This document shows positions 42,540 through 54,468 of a stretch of DNA of 64,000 nucleotides, piece after piece. The notes beneath the pieces are model-generated. The model was not told where the DNA came from and searched no databases. It saw nothing but the letters and a program-made list of their open reading frames with translations. Position 1 is the stretch's first letter, and every line of letters begins with the position of its first letter. The DNA comes from Galeruca laticollis (taxonomy: Eukaryota > Arthropoda > Insecta > Coleoptera > Chrysomelidae). A program made the translations under genes and the position numbers. The stretch covers positions 61,982,222 to 62,046,221 of the forward strand of contig OY998179.1 in assembly GCA_963921935.1 (NCBI GenBank), given 5' to 3'.

Positions 42540-42945
42540 ACGATACATGGTTCGTCTTCCACATCTAACACCCCTATCCTAGACACTTTTTGTCACGCCA
42601 TCTCTTCTCACTTTTGAGCTTCGCTGCTTCCAATCACCAACCCCTAACACCCCAAGATAAAACAACCCTCCAGTTACTTTCTAGCGAAAAGCCCACTCAA
42701 CAACTCTCATTCCTATACACTTTTTAGCAAATTTTTCCTAGTCACTTTTAAACATTTTTCTAGACACTTCTAAATCCCAACCCAATTTCTCGGTCAACGT
42801 GCACAAAACCACCCAACACCCCCAACCCAGCCCTGAAGAGGAAACCTATCCTACACCAGGGCACCAACAAGAAAGACCAGCCAACCAAGAAAACTCCAAC
42901 TCATCTCAAATCACTCACGAACTTCTCTCTCCCTCTCTTGGAAAA
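42540..42945 (+). other. C-rich, G-poor segment
   Basis: About 400 bp with strong strand asymmetry (many CCC and CCAAC words, few G), unlike the AT-rich surroundings. One frame at its end reads PSPEEETYPTPGHQQERPAN without stops for about 40 codons, another runs up to the donor site at 43012. It may be a transcribed leader of the intron-bearing module that follows. No assignment. Confidence 0.4.
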
Positions 42946-42949
42946 GTCT

Positions 42950-43581
42950 CTTCCTATCAGTAAAATTTATGAGTTAGTAGATTACATCGTTGTGGTTTCA
43001 CATATTTGCTGGTGAGTTAGATTTTTGGAATATTTTTTCTCCATGTTTATTCGGTTTTATTTCAAATTATAATATGGGCTGGCGTTTAATGAATTTTGTA
43101 TGTTCAATTCTTTTTTATCGTTAAAAAGAAACATTTTATATTCTTTTTGAAGCAAATTTTAAATAATTTATTTTCATTCTTTTTTAGCTTCATAATTCCG
43201 CATTTTCTGTTTATTTAGGCAACAAAGCGAATATGACAGAATAGACTTATTTTAAAAACTAGATTCAGTTTTTTATGTGTTGAAGCATGAGCTTCCTATC
43301 TGTTCTATCTATTCCTTCCTTCCCAGAATTTTTCCTTGATTTTTACTCCTTTTTTCTTTCCTCAGCTCTGCAGCCCCTGGGTAGGCCCTATGAATAGAGA
43401 ACATCAATAGAACAACACAAAACCGGCCGGGATGGATTCAGGACCCCATCTCCATCGACTAGGACCTAGCTGAGAGCTGAATAATTCCAGAACCTTACCA
43501 AGATAAGTCCTTTGTCTTATATTCAATTCATGGAAATCTAGGATTGGAGATTTTTATTGTATAACGGCGTTCGTATTTGTA
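42950..43581 (+). repeat. intron-bearing repeat module, copy 2
   Basis: Donor TTTGCTG/GTGAGTT (GT at 43012) and acceptor TTCTTTCCTCAG ending at 43365 give a 354-bp intron. The next exon starts CTCTGCAGCC and runs to CCAAGATAAGTCC near 43510. 43136-43581 is repeated at 44920-45381 with about 95% identity by eye. Confidence 0.65.
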
Positions 43582-43767
43582 ATACAATTGTGTATTATAT
43601 TTGTGTTTATCGTATCGCTTTTGTTTTTGGGTTTTTGAAACGTCAAAGATTCTGTTCTGTAGAGAACTAACTTCCATGAATGTTTCAAATTTTCTGAGAT
43701 TTTCTTGCTTTATGCACCTTTAGAAATCAGTTTAGTTTGGAACGACCTTTATAATCAAATATTTTCT

Positions 43768-44060
43768 GCAATTTCTTGCTTTAGGCAAATTTTGAATTCA
43801 GTTAATTTTGTAGTAGTCCCTTATCTTCTTTGTTGTGTGTGTACTGAGAAATTCTGTTTTGCTTGGTTAAGTTTCTGTTCTCAGTATACGCTTTATTTTT
43901 ATAGTCCCTCTATTGCTCAAATATTTTCTGGACTTCCTTGCTTCAGGCAAATTTTGGATTCAGATTATTTTGTAGCAGTGACTTTATTTGTTGTGTGTGT
44001 ACTGAGAAATTATCTTTTTGCTTGGTAGCGTTTTTGTTCTCAGTATACGCTTCAGTTATT
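43768..44060 (+). repeat. ~147-bp tandem duplication
   Basis: Two adjacent units (43768-43916 and 43917-44060) share CAAATATTTTCTG, GGCAAATTTTG-ATTCAG, TTGTTGTGTGTGTACTGAGA and TTCTCAGTATACGCTT, with about 85% identity by eye. Confidence 0.8.
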
Positions 44061-44900
44061 TTTATCTTCCCTGTATTTTGATAGGATAATAACACGTCCT
44101 TTTTGTTTCACGACAATTTATCGATTATTTTGGTGTACCGATACATACTGATAGTATTTTATTAACGCATATATTAGTTTTCTTCTTGAGTTGTTGACAA
44201 AACTATTTTTTTTTATAACTTTCTATGTTGTTTGGAATACCACAATTTATAATTTCGTTATTTTCATAGCGAAAGTGTTTCCGATTTGTAATGTTTTCTT
44301 CTATATATCTTTCAATTTGGGTTTTGAGTACTGTGTGTGTTATCGCTAAATTCTTAGCACTTGGTTCTGTCTTGGTGAGTTTCTTCTCTTCAAACTTTCC
44401 GATGGTAGGAAAGCCAAGGCTTGTTATTTTTTTCTCTTCATATTTTCCATTTATAGTAACGTAATGTATTATAAAAACACACACACATTTTTAGTCACGT
44501 TAGAAAATTTTCTTAGTAGATTTCTATCCCTTACCTTGTAGTTTTTTCTATATTTCGCGAGGTTTTTCCTGCAGGGTTGATGCTCTCATCCATCTATGAT
44601 TCTGAGTGAATCTTACTCTTCTGATACTTTCTGCTTCTTTCTTTTTTATTTGGTTTAGTGTACATGAGATTTTATTCACCCTGTATCACACTTAGTGATT
44701 ATTTTTTTGTAGATAAGGAATGTACTTGTTTATCTTATCGTTGAGATTTTGGCATTTCATATGTTAGTAGAGGTTACCCCTCTAATTTTTTTGGATATTT
44801 TGCAGAACCGTTTAGCATCTCATATTTTTTTGATATTTTGAATCTTAGTATGGTACCAATAACTGATTTTGTTCAATTTTTGATAATTTTTTGCGAATCG
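44060..44900. other. T-rich region without recognised features
   Basis: Lies between module copies 2 and 3. A 93-codon minus frame at 44203-44484 (with KYEEKKITSLGFPTIGKFEE and ITNRKHFRYENNEIINCG) looks somewhat protein-like but matches nothing I recognise. Confidence 0.4.
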
Positions 44901-44919
44901 GAATGAGCCCCTATTATAA

Positions 44920-45381
44920 TTTCATATTCTTTTTGAAGCAAATTTTTAATAATTTATTTTTCATTCTTTTTTGGCTTCATAATTCCGCATTTTCTGTTTA
45001 TTTAGGGAACAAAGCGAATATTATAGAACAGACTTCGGTTAGTTTTATTTTAAAAACTAGATTCAGTTTTTTATGTGTTGAAGCATAAGCTTCATATCTG
45101 TTCTACCTATTCCTTCCTTCCCAGAATTTTTCCTTGATTTTTACTCTTTTTTTCTTTCCTCGGCTCTGCAGCCCCTGGGTAGGCCCTATGAATAGAGAAC
45201 ATCAATAGAACAACACAAAACCGGCCGGGATGGATTCAGGACCCCATCTCCATCGACTAGGACCTAGCTGAGGGCTGAATAATTCCAGAACCTTACCAAG
45301 ATAAGTCCTTTGTCTTATATTCAATTCATGGAAATCTAGAATTGGAGATTTTTATAGTATAACAGCGTTCGTATTCGTCTT
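44920..45381 (+). repeat. intron-bearing repeat module, copy 3 (partial)
   Basis: Direct repeat of 43136-43581. It lacks the donor side, and the acceptor has changed from CTCAG to CTCGG (45160-45163), so splicing as in copy 2 would not be expected. Confidence 0.75.
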
Positions 45382-45659
45382 GCATTTTTGATATGCAGTT
45401 AATGTGAATTATCTACTGAGTTAATAATAAATATAATTTGCTGAACATTTGATATTTGATTTTCAGTAATTTATATTAACTTGGACCATCGCGTTAAAAT
45501 ATTTTTAGTATTTCGTTTTGTTAAGTTGAAGTAAATATAAGGTTTTTCAGCTTTTAACGTTTTTAGTTTTTTTGTTTCATTTAAGTATCGCTTAAAAAGC
45601 TGGTGGCGTACAATTTAATATCGATTGTTCACCCCATCCCAGTGAGAAAGAGTCCCAGT

Positions 45660-46660
45660 CCGGGGGAGAACATATGTTACAAAGTCTAAAGCTTTTTCAA
45701 AATCAAACCCTCTTCTGATTTTAACACAATCAAATAAAGGTAAAGTCACAGTCATTATGGACAAACAGTATATTGAATTGTCTAATGACATTATTTCAAA
45801 TAACAATTCATATGTAGAGTTATCGTCTGATCCTACCTCTTCTATACAGAGAAAAGGTAATAATTTAGTAGAATCTTTATTTAATAAACATAAAATAGAC
45901 TTATCGTGGAAGAAAAAGCTCACATGCTGCAATGGTGTTCCTCCAAAGTATTATTCGCTTCCTAAGGTTCATAAACCAGTTCTCTCTGTGAGACCGATAG
46001 TGGCTTCGATAGGAGCCCCCACCGAAAGCATTGCGCAATTTTGTACAGGGATCCTGACTGACGCTTATAATTATGACAATGTTTACTGTATTAAAGATTC
46101 ATTTGAAGTCTCGGATAAGTTTAATAATTTTACAATTCCAGACAATTATGTTCTGGCTAGTTTGGATGTGGTCTCGTTGTTCAGTAAGGTTTTTCACAAT
46201 AAAAATATTACCGTTTTATTTAACCTTTTCTTGGATAATTCCTATCCAAGAACTTCACTGTATAAAATATTATTTAGCACATCTAGTACCATGGATTTGC
46301 TGGTTGATGATAGCCATCCTAATGTGGCCCAAATGGATGTTGGCTCTGGTACGACCCCTGCTCATCCATATTTCGCAACTCTTCCATACATAAGAGACAT
46401 AATTTCTAGACTTCAGGGCATATGGTAACTTTAAAATTGCTAATAAAACAGCGTTATCAATAAGATCAATTTTCGCTAAAGTGAAAAATAAAGGTCCTTC
46501 ACTTACTAATGTTGTGTATAGTATTGCATGTAGAAATTGTGATAAACAATACATTGATCAGACTGTAAGATCACGGTCAAGCCGTATTGTCTCACATATT
46601 AGCGACTGTAGATTACACCCTGAGCGGTGCGCGTTAGATGATCACGTTAATTCTTTGGAT
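45660..46660 (+). pseudogene. Penelope-like element PLE-3
   Basis: Plus strand: LILTQSNKGKVTVIMDKQYI near 45710, YVELSSDPTSSIQRKG, PKYYSLPKVHKPVLSVRPIV near 45945, APTESIAQFCTGILTDAYNY, YVLASLDVVSLFSK near 46150. The RT palm with its YxDD box is deleted near 46300. The frame then reads FATLPYIRDIISRLQG and, after a shift, KNKGPSLTNVVYSIACRNCD...QYIDQT, the GIY-YIG start, which is cut at about 46660 by a (TTA)n tract. Same subfamily as PLE-1 (near-identical motif wording) but opposite strand. Confidence 0.87.
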
Positions 46661-46663
46661 CGG

Positions 46664-46670
46664 TTATTAC

Positions 46671-46707
<37 letters not shown>

Positions 46708-46710
46708 AAT
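46664..46710. repeat. (TTA)n microsatellite
   Basis: About 45 bp of TTA/ATT repeats at the junction between the truncated PLE-3 nuclease and the CR1-like LINE tail. Confidence 0.95.
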
Positions 46711-47608
46711 TATAGTTAAATTACTGGGCATTCATTTGGATACAAACTTAAGTTGGTCACCTCATGTTGACTACCTTTGTTCAAAATTAGCGAGCCAAGT
46801 TTTGTAATTCGTCAATTAAAATCATGTATACCAACTCATTTGTTAAAGTCTGTATATTATTCACTTTTTCATAGCAATTTAACATATGGTATTATGCTAT
46901 GGGGTAGCAGCACATCAGTGCACAAAGTATTTGTGCTACAGAAAACTGTAGTTAGAATAATTTACAACGCACCAAGAAACACCAATTGTAAAAAAATATT
47001 CAAAAAACTTGAAATATTGCCGCTTTCGTGCTTGTATATTTTTGAAGTGTTAATTGAAACACATGAAAATCGATATGTTCTGACTCAACATGCAGATGCT
47101 CATAATTATGATACTAGAAATAGTAAAGACATTGTCATTCTCAAATCTAGACTGAAAACAACAAAAAACAATTCATTTGTAAAATATTTTGAACATATAA
47201 ATATAAGTGATATGACGAGAGTTTAATTTAAACATTTTGCTAAGTCTTTTCTTTTAAATTATTGTTTTTATAGAGTTGATGAGTTTTTGGAGGAATTGAA
47301 TACTTGGGCTTAATGCTTATATGTTTGTTTATTTTGTTTAATTTAATTTTTACTTTGTATTATTTTTTACTTTATTTTATATTTAAAAATTGTCATATTT
47401 TCATCAATATTTTTACTTTATGAAATGTATGTCTGAATTTATGTAAAATGTTTACTTTCTATTATTTTTATTATATTTTAAATTCGCCATATACAACACT
47501 ATACAATCTTTAATATTGTTAGTTGGTAAAATGTATTCATATGTACTACTTTCACTGACTTCTAATGTACTATGTATGTGAATGGGATCAATAAACCATC
47601 TATCTAAC
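46711..47608 (+). pseudogene. CR1-like LINE, 3' end of ORF2 and 3' UTR
   Basis: Two frames (break near 46800) read LLGIHLDTNLSWSPHVDYLC, QLKSCIPTHLLKSVYYSLFH, LTYGIMLWGSS, VFVLQKTVVRIIYN and LEILPLSCLYIFEVL, ending HNYDTRNSKDIVILKSRLKT and a stop at 47224-47226. This is the thumb/C-terminal part of a CR1-type RT. An AT-rich 3' UTR with AATAAA near 47590 follows. It is 5'-truncated, beginning right after a (TTA)n tract. Confidence 0.78.
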
Positions 47609-47610
47609 TA

Positions 47611-47638
47611 TTATTATTATTATTATTATTTTTTTTTT
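47611..47638. repeat. (TTA)n/T tract, LINE tail
   Basis: Read on the minus strand this is A10 followed by TAATAA repeats, immediately after the 3' UTR of the I/Jockey-like LINE; (TAA)n tails are known for I-type elements. It also borders the end of the CR1-like fragment. Confidence 0.85.
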
Positions 47639-47793
47639 AGAAAACCTTCAAAAGGCGCTTGGCGTAAAAGTTGTAGGTTGCCAAACAGTGTGGGATTTGT
47701 ACCTCACTAAAAACCCACCCATAAGGAGCATCGACTACTGGGGTCATTAGCTCTTGTTACTACATTTTATAAATGTTACTACATTTTATATTT

Positions 47794-50700
47794 TCAGATT
47801 TTGTCGAATAGTTTGATGCACTTCATATATTCTAAGGTGTTCTTTATATTTTCGTTTTTCAGGTTCTCTTCGAGTTGGTGTTTTATGTCACATTGATGTC
47901 TTTGTGCATTGAATGTGTGACATTCATTGATAACATGAATTACTGACATAATCACATTACACTGATCACAAATTGGTGCTGTGTCGCCTTTCAGAAGATG
48001 TTGATGGGTGAGACTTGTGTGTCCTGTACGAAGTCTAAATGCTTTAACGGTTTGTAACCTACTCAAACCTGTGGATTCATACTTCTTCTTCACCTTCGGT
48101 TCTAGCCTACGGAGTAAGGTATTATATTTTCTTTTTAGATTATTTATAAAATCAGTTTTTCTGACTGCTTCGTTATTGGCTGATTGTTCGTCACTTTGAT
48201 CATCAACAAAAATCTTAGGGAATTCAACGTCTATACTTCTCAAGTACTCAAGATACCTTATTGCAAGGGGGCGAGTGATGATGCCTCCATTGTCGTATTC
48301 ATTAGTATTTGGGAATAAAAATTGGTTATTAGGATTTTTAGTATTTAATTTAACCCTTGTGAAGTATGATGTTTGAAGGATCAATCTTCGTTGCTCTAAT
48401 GGCATTAGACCGGATTCACAATAAAGACTTTGAACAGGGGCGTCGGAAATGCTCCCAGACAGTAACGTATTCCTAAATTTTAAATTTATTCAATCTGTTC
48501 AAATGACTCTTTCTCGAAGAGGAATAAACAATGCTGCCATAATCTATCTTGGACAATATTAAAGCTTTGTATATTATAAGAAGGCTTTTTGGATCAGCTC
48601 CCCATTTTGTATGTGCCAAGACTTTGAGTATATTAAGGGATTTTCTACATTTCGTGCTGATAAGTTCTAAGTGTTCATGCCAGTTTAATTTTTTATCAAA
48701 TACTAAACCGAGGAATTTAATAGTATCGACGCAGGTTATGATGTTGTCCTTTAAATATAAGAGTGGATCGTAATGTGGTTTTCTGAGTCTACAGAAATGT
48801 ACGCATTTTGTTTTTTCTTCAGAGAATTTAAAACCAATTTTTTCTCCATTTTCAATAATCTTATTGATTGCTGGTTGCAGTGTACGTGTAATGTCTCCCA
48901 CTTTTTTACCGCTGAAAAAAATTGCAACATCATCGACATAAAGACATTTATTGATTTTTTGATAGACGCCTCTACAAATTTCGTTTATAGCAATTGCAAA
49001 CAGAGTACAACTAAGTGTTGATCCTTGCGGTACGCCGTTTTGCAGTGTCCTACTTGTTGAAAATTCATTTGCAACTCTAACTTTGAAACGTCTAGTCTCG
49101 AGAAACGATTTTATGAATAATGGTAGTTTTCCTATTAGTCCACATTTTGACAATTTATCCAGGATTCCAGGCCGCCACGTAATGTCGAAAGCGCGTTTAA
49201 TATCAAAGAAAACAGCTATTATGTGTTCTCTTCTTCGAAAAGCTTCTTGAATAAAGTGTTCCAGTAAAACTAAGTGATCTATTGTTGATCTTTCCTTTCT
49301 ATATCCCGCTTGGTAGGAGTCTAGTAAATAATTTTTTTCTAGATAATCTTGAAGTCTGTTGTTTACCATCCTCTCGACTAGTTTTCCTAAGCAGCAGGTG
49401 AGACTAATGGGGCGATATCCTGATGGCGATAACTTACTTTTATTAAGTTTGGGTATGGCAACGATTACAGCTTCTTTCCAGGAATCCGGGTAGGTATTTT
49501 CATTCCAAAGTTTGTTGTAGAGCTTTAAAAGCGTTTCTTTGGTTTCTGGTGTCAAGTTTGGGAGCATATCATTTGAAATTGTATCTATACCTGGAGCACC
49601 GATTTTAGATTGCTGAAGAGCTCCACTTAATTCTTCCATGCTAAATGGTAGATTGTAGTATAAATCATTGTCTGTTGAGAAATCTATACTTGCTTCCGAG
49701 CTATTTTTTGTTTGTAGGAAGTTTTCATCATAATTTTCGTTGATGCTGATTCTTTCAAAGTGAGAGGCCATTATGTTCGCTATTTCCACCGGATCTTCAG
49801 TTATTATTCCACTTTCCATTTGTAAGGCGGTAATTGTATTGTTAGTGGTATTGCCTGACACTGCTTTAACTTTTTTCCATACTGTATTTGTTTCGGTATC
49901 TGGTGTAATTGTTGTTGTGTATTGATTCCAAGTATCTCTTTTGTTTTTAAGTATTATTTTTCTAGCCATCGCTCTAGTCTTTTTAAATGCTATTAAATTT
50001 TCAGTGGTTGGGTACTTTTTGAACTTGTTTAGAGCCGCTTTTTTAAGATTAATGATATTTTTGGTTTCTTCATTCCACCAAGGTACGGTTTTTTGAATCG
50101 GTTTACCTCCTGATTTTGGGATACTACTGTTTGCTGCTGTAATAATGCAATTTGTAATTTCCTGTACACTCGGCTGTGTCGGTGGTCTTAATGAATTTCT
50201 AAATGTTTCCCAGTTAGCTTTGGCTCTATTCCATTTAATGGCTACTGGATGTATGATTCTCTGTTTTCCTAGCTGGATGCATATCGGGAAATGGTCGCTA
50301 TTGTGTAGATCATCATCAACTCTCCAAATAAGATTTGACAATAAATCACTGGATGCTATTGTTAAATCTATTGCAGAAAAGTTGTTTGATTTTGTGTCGA
50401 AATGTGTTTTGGATCCTATGTTAATGATAGCTGAATCATCTCCTTCTAACCATTTTTCCAGAATACGACCTTTGGTATCTGTTTTCATTGAGCCCCAAAG
50501 TACATTGTGGGTATTGAAATCTCCCATCACTATATATGGAGAGGAAAGCTGTCAATAATACGGTCTATTTGTTCGACTGTGTAAGTCGTGTCTAGAAAGT
50601 ATATATTACATAATGTTATATTCACAGGACTGATAATTTTTATTGCAACAGCTTGTAGTTCGGTAATGTTTATCTCCGAGAATACAACATCTTTTCTTGT

Positions 50701-50918
50701 AAAAATTGCATTTCCTCCATGTGCTCAATTTTCATAAGTAACTTCATGTCTAACTGCTGAATACCCTTTAAGAGAGTATGGTTGATTAGGTTTGAGGTGC
50801 GTTTCTTGAAGGGAAAGACACATGGGATCATGTTCTTGCAATAACTGCTTTATGTAGCAATAGTTATTTATGCATCCTCTACAGTTCCATTGAATTAGTT
50901 TATTATCCAGTTTATACG
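47794..50918 (-). pseudogene. I/Jockey-like LINE ORF2 (endonuclease-RT)
   Basis: Minus strand. The frame begins QWNCRGCINNYCYIKQLL near 50890 and continues LSLQETHLKPNQPYSLKGYS; a stop near 50730 and a frame change near 50530 follow. Then comes a 685-codon frame (50530-48473): MGDFNTHNVLWGS and SDHFPICI (APE-type endonuclease), YRPISLTCCLGKLVERMVNN, FFDIKRAFD, NGVPQGSTLSCTLF and YVDDVAIFF (RT active site at residues about 531-539). A frameshift near 48475 leads to the 48405-47794 frame with SGLMPLEQRRLIL and the C-terminal CCHC-like FRLRTGHTSLTH...CDQC...H...C. No RNase H domain is recognised between RT and the end. Product would nick target DNA and reverse-transcribe. Confidence 0.9.
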
Positions 50919-51108
50919 TTTAATATATTTTCATGTATATACGTATGAATTTTATATATAGTATATTGCAAGTTTGATTTTTGTATATGAATGTGGATAT
51001 ATTATAATATAGATGAAAAGACATGATAGAAAATAGAATAAGTAAAACTGGAAATAAATCAATGCAGATACAGAATGGATTATATTTGGCAATTTTATAG
51101 TTGTGTTA

Positions 51109-52330
51109 ATCACTAGTCTTTTTACGAGGAACGCCCTTCGGCCAACCTTTCTTGTTTCGCCGGGTGGATTTGATCTGGGTATCATCTTCATCAGGAGTAG
51201 TTTCTACTTGGCTTCGATCTCGTTTTCTTTGTTCTGATAGATTGGATATATTTGTAGAGACTGAATCTGATCTGTCTCTGTGAGAATATTCAGGGGGTCT
51301 TTCTGGTGTTTTGAATGTCTGTTTATTGATTAAATTAGTGATTGTTTCTTGAATTGATTGAATGATTTGAGGTAGTATGGCGGTTAGGCCGATAGTGTTT
51401 GATACTGAAGTGATTGTGGCAGAGGTGGAGGGGGTTGTCGTTTTTTGTTGATTCATTATTGACGCAGCAGCAAAGGATTGGTTTGGTTTTGGTGTTCGAA
51501 TTTGAACAATTCTTTTTGCTTCAGCATATGATACTTTGTCAGTAACTTTAACTTTTTGTATGGCAGATTCTTCCTTATATTTTGGACATCCTTTATAAAC
51601 TGATGAATGGGGACCGCCACAGTTGACACATTTTTTTGGGTCTATGCAAGGGTTATCCCCATGTGGATCTTTTCCACACACACATACAGCAGCGTTTTTG
51701 CGATTGTTGGGTGCGTGGCCAAGGTTCTGGCATTGAAAACATCTTATTGGGGGAGGAATGTACGGTCTAACGGGTAATTTATAGTAAGCTGCTTTTATTT
51801 CACTTGGAAGTTTTGGCTCATTGAATGTCAAGACGTGTAGGGGGGTTTCTATCAGGGTTTTGTTTTTCTTTGTCTTTAACCTTCTTACATCTATCACGCC
51901 TATTGGTTTTAGTTCTTCTTTAATTTCCTCGATGGTAGTGTTGAGAAAGTCTCTACAGTAAACAACTCCTTTTGATTGGTTGAGGCTGGGATGAGGTAGA
52001 ACTTCAATATTAAAATCGCCAAATTTGGTTATATCTAAGAGCCGTCTGGATTGAGCATTACCTTTAGTTTGTACTAGGATGCCATCTTCAACTTTTCTTG
52101 TGTACTGTGTCTCACCAATTAGACTATATAAAGTTTTTGCTATCAAAATTAACAGGAGAACCCTCTCCTGACATTTTTACAAGAAGGAACCGGGGCAAGT
52201 TCACCACCATCACCTCGCTTGTCTGTGGACCTCTATGTCCCTGTTTACCTGGAAGTTGAGTTCCTGGCAAATTATCTGCAATTGAGGTAGCGGGTACACC
52301 GTTTTTTGTTTTTGTCTTGTCTTTATCCAT
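51109..52330 (-). pseudogene. I/Jockey-like LINE ORF1 (nucleic-acid-binding Gag-like protein)
   Basis: Start MDKDKTKTKNG at 52330. A frame change at about 52135 (KNF to LYSLIGETQYTRKV) leads to the 346-codon frame ending at 51109. Landmarks: VVYCRDFLNTTIEEIKEELK, PIGVIDVRRLK, HVLTFNEPKLP (RRM-like region), then CCHC knuckles CFQCQNLGHAPNN, CVCGKDPHGDNPC and CVNCGGPHSSVYKGC (about 51570-51760). A Ser/Thr-rich linker and a basic tail RRNKKGWPKGVPRKK follow. Typical of LINE ORF1 proteins that coat the RNA. One frameshift separates it from an intact protein. Confidence 0.88.
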
Positions 52331-52334
52331 CCCT

Positions 52335-52890
52335 CTGTTTTCCAGCGCTTCGTGTGGCAGGGGGCGGGTTGATATAGCTGGGAGCGGGTATACCCTCGGA
52401 TGCAATCCGCAATCCTACCCCAGTTCCCCGGGGCCCAGCCACCGCTTAACCGGTTCCGGAATACACGGACGAACCAGCACTCGCCCGGAGCAATGCAGAA
52501 ATCCGACTTCTGCACCCACGCCACACTTCGTGATCAGGGCCCGAAGGGGCTGGCTCCTGCCCCAGCGTCATAGCCACACTTCGGCAGAGCAAGCTCACAT
52601 CAGCTCCAATAGAGCACTCCCCGCGGGCCAAGACGCCGAGACGATCGTCATTTCCTTGTTGTTGCCAGGTCGTCATCAAGGCTCCGCCCGTGGTTTCATT
52701 CCGGGGTTGTAAGTTCCCAGACCGAAAGTAGTTCTCCCTTCTCGCGTTTGCCTATCTGCTGTTGATCCGCCACCGGGGGTTGGTTACCCGATCTTGGATC
52801 TCCAGAGATAGTTACCAGGGTCTGCCGACGTAGAGGTGCGAGTAGGAATTGGTAGGAGAGGCTGTTAGAGTCGCATCACTACCCTTTAGA
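52335..52890 (-). other. GC-rich 5' UTR/promoter region of the LINE
   Basis: About 550 bp that are clearly GC-rich in an AT-rich window (CCCCGGGGCCCAGCC, CGCCCGTGG, CCGCGGGCC). It ends abruptly at the (TTA)n tract. LINEs have internal promoters in this position; the role is inferred. Confidence 0.65.
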
Positions 52891-52894
52891 CCCC

Positions 52895-52964
<70 letters not shown>

Positions 52965-52967
52965 TTA

Positions 52968-53031
<64 letters not shown>

Positions 53032-53033
53032 TT
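52895..53033. repeat. (TTA)n microsatellite
   Basis: About 139 bp of nearly perfect TTA repeats between the 5' end of the I/Jockey-like LINE and the 3' end of Dong-like copy A. Poly-Leu/poly-Ile frames through it are artefacts. Confidence 0.97.
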
Positions 53034-54468
53034 CCTTTTTGTGTCACCGGATTTACACCCGGCGTGTTTCAACGACAGTCGGCCTCAACAGCAAGACTTT
53101 CGTTGGGTGTCACTATTCTAGAAATGACCTAACAATGTTTGTCGCATCCAGGATTACAGATTTTTGCATTAATCGGTAGGTTGACTCAGGAATATCAATG
53201 TCTTTGAGGGAAGTACTTAGTTTCTTGGGAATTAGCCCCATACAGGATAAAACAACTGGAATGATCTTGACCTCTTTAAGATTCCACAATTCTTTTATTT
53301 CGGTCCTTAGCTCGGCGTATTTGCTTAGTTTTTAATTGTATTTGCTTTCTGTGTTAGAATTATTTGGGATCGATATGTCAATAAGCAGAGCTTGTTTGGA
53401 TTGTTTATTAATGACTGTGATGTCCGGCCTGTTGTGTCGTACTGTTACGTCCGTCATGATAGTTTTATCCCAGTAGATCTTAACATACTGATTTTCGATA
53501 ACTGGAGGGGGCTTATATTTGTAATATGGCTCGTTGTTTTGTGGATCAAGGTTAAGTTTTTTCAGTACTTCTAGGTATACTACTGTGGCAACTTTGTTGT
53601 GTCGTTCTAGATATTTAGTTCCAGCTATGCCAACTAGAAAGAATGTGTTCAATCGTTTCTTGACTTCTGTTGCACTTTCTGCACCTATCTGTTTGTATTT
53701 CTTCCTTCAAGATATACTTTTGGTAATTCCTCGTTTTTATAACCTGATCTTGTATACCAACCATAAAACCTTCAGTTTCTGGGAACAACGTTCCAGTTTT
53801 AAGCCATTCAACCGATTTAGCTTGATCTATCGTGTCTTTCTGTGAATCATTAATGAATCTTCCGTGCAATTCTTTTGAACGCCAATTTCTAATTTTATCT
53901 TCCTTATTTCGTGTATTAAAGGGCGTAAAGTTTTCCATGCTTAGGTTTAAAGGTGTATAACCCGTATCTGTTTTCACTATGGCTTTATGAAGTTGACTAT
54001 TTTGATGGCGGAAAAAACTCCTCAAGCCTGCAATTTGCTGAGTGCAAGCTTCCACAACATCTTTTATTCCTCTACCTCCTTTTTCTCTAGGTAAATTTAC
54101 CCTTTCGACGGACGCTTTTGGATGGTGTTTTCTATGTTTTGTTAGCTCGGTTCTAATCTTTCTGTTTACTGCTTCCAGGTCCGTTTGAGTCCATTTAATT
54201 ATTCCGAAGGAGTACTGAAGAGCGGATATGGCGTAGCTATTTATGGCCGTGGTAAGGTTTCTTGAATTTAGCTTACTTTTTAAGAGGTTGTAAAGGCGTT
54301 TTTCGAATTCGGTGGTTAATATGGCTTTTATTTCTTTATGTTCTATTTTGTGTGTCTGAAGGATTCCTAAGTACTTGTAGGGTTTGTCTGTCATGGCTTC
54401 AATATATTTGCCTGGCTCTAGTTCTATAGGTTCTCCTTCTTTCAGCTTTCCCTTTTCAACCGATACAG
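53034..54468 (-). pseudogene. R4/Dong-like LINE, copy A (RT end plus restriction-like endonuclease)
   Basis: Minus strand. From 54468: ELEPGKYIEAM, YKYLGILQTHKIEHKEIK, LYNLLKSKLNSRNLTTAINS, YSFGIIKWTQTDLEAVNRK and GGRGIKDVVEACTQQI (RT thumb/linker). Next is a CCHC-type finger CRKCNRSQETIEHILSSWH with the last Cys replaced. After a frameshift near 53640: YLERHNKVATVVYLE, YYKYKPPPVIENQ and RPDITVINKQ...LLIDISIP, the PD-(D/E)xK restriction-like endonuclease of R2/R4-group LINEs. It ends near 53120 (VILDATNIVRSFLE) after one stop at 53340. RT catalytic part missing (5'-truncated). Confidence 0.85.

Larger units (their letters stand above)
47640..52890 (-). mobile_element. nearly full-length I/Jockey-like LINE
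   Basis: About 5.25 kb on the minus strand: GC-rich 5' UTR (52890-52335), ORF1 with zinc knuckles (about 52330-51109), ORF2 with endonuclease and RT (about 50918-47794), short 3' UTR and a (TAA)n tail at 47611-47638. Only a handful of frame breaks, so a fairly recent copy. Both ends abut (TTA)n microsatellites. Confidence 0.88.

Noticed and set aside
42837..42855. CTGAAGAGGAAAC as a minimal hammerhead core
   Set aside because: No stem II between CTGAAGA and GAAA, so a ribozyme is not plausible.
52849..53121. Leu/Ile-rich hydrophobic plus frame that looks like a membrane protein
   Set aside because: Translation of (TTA)n; the same applies to the poly-Asn stretch near 54860-54940.
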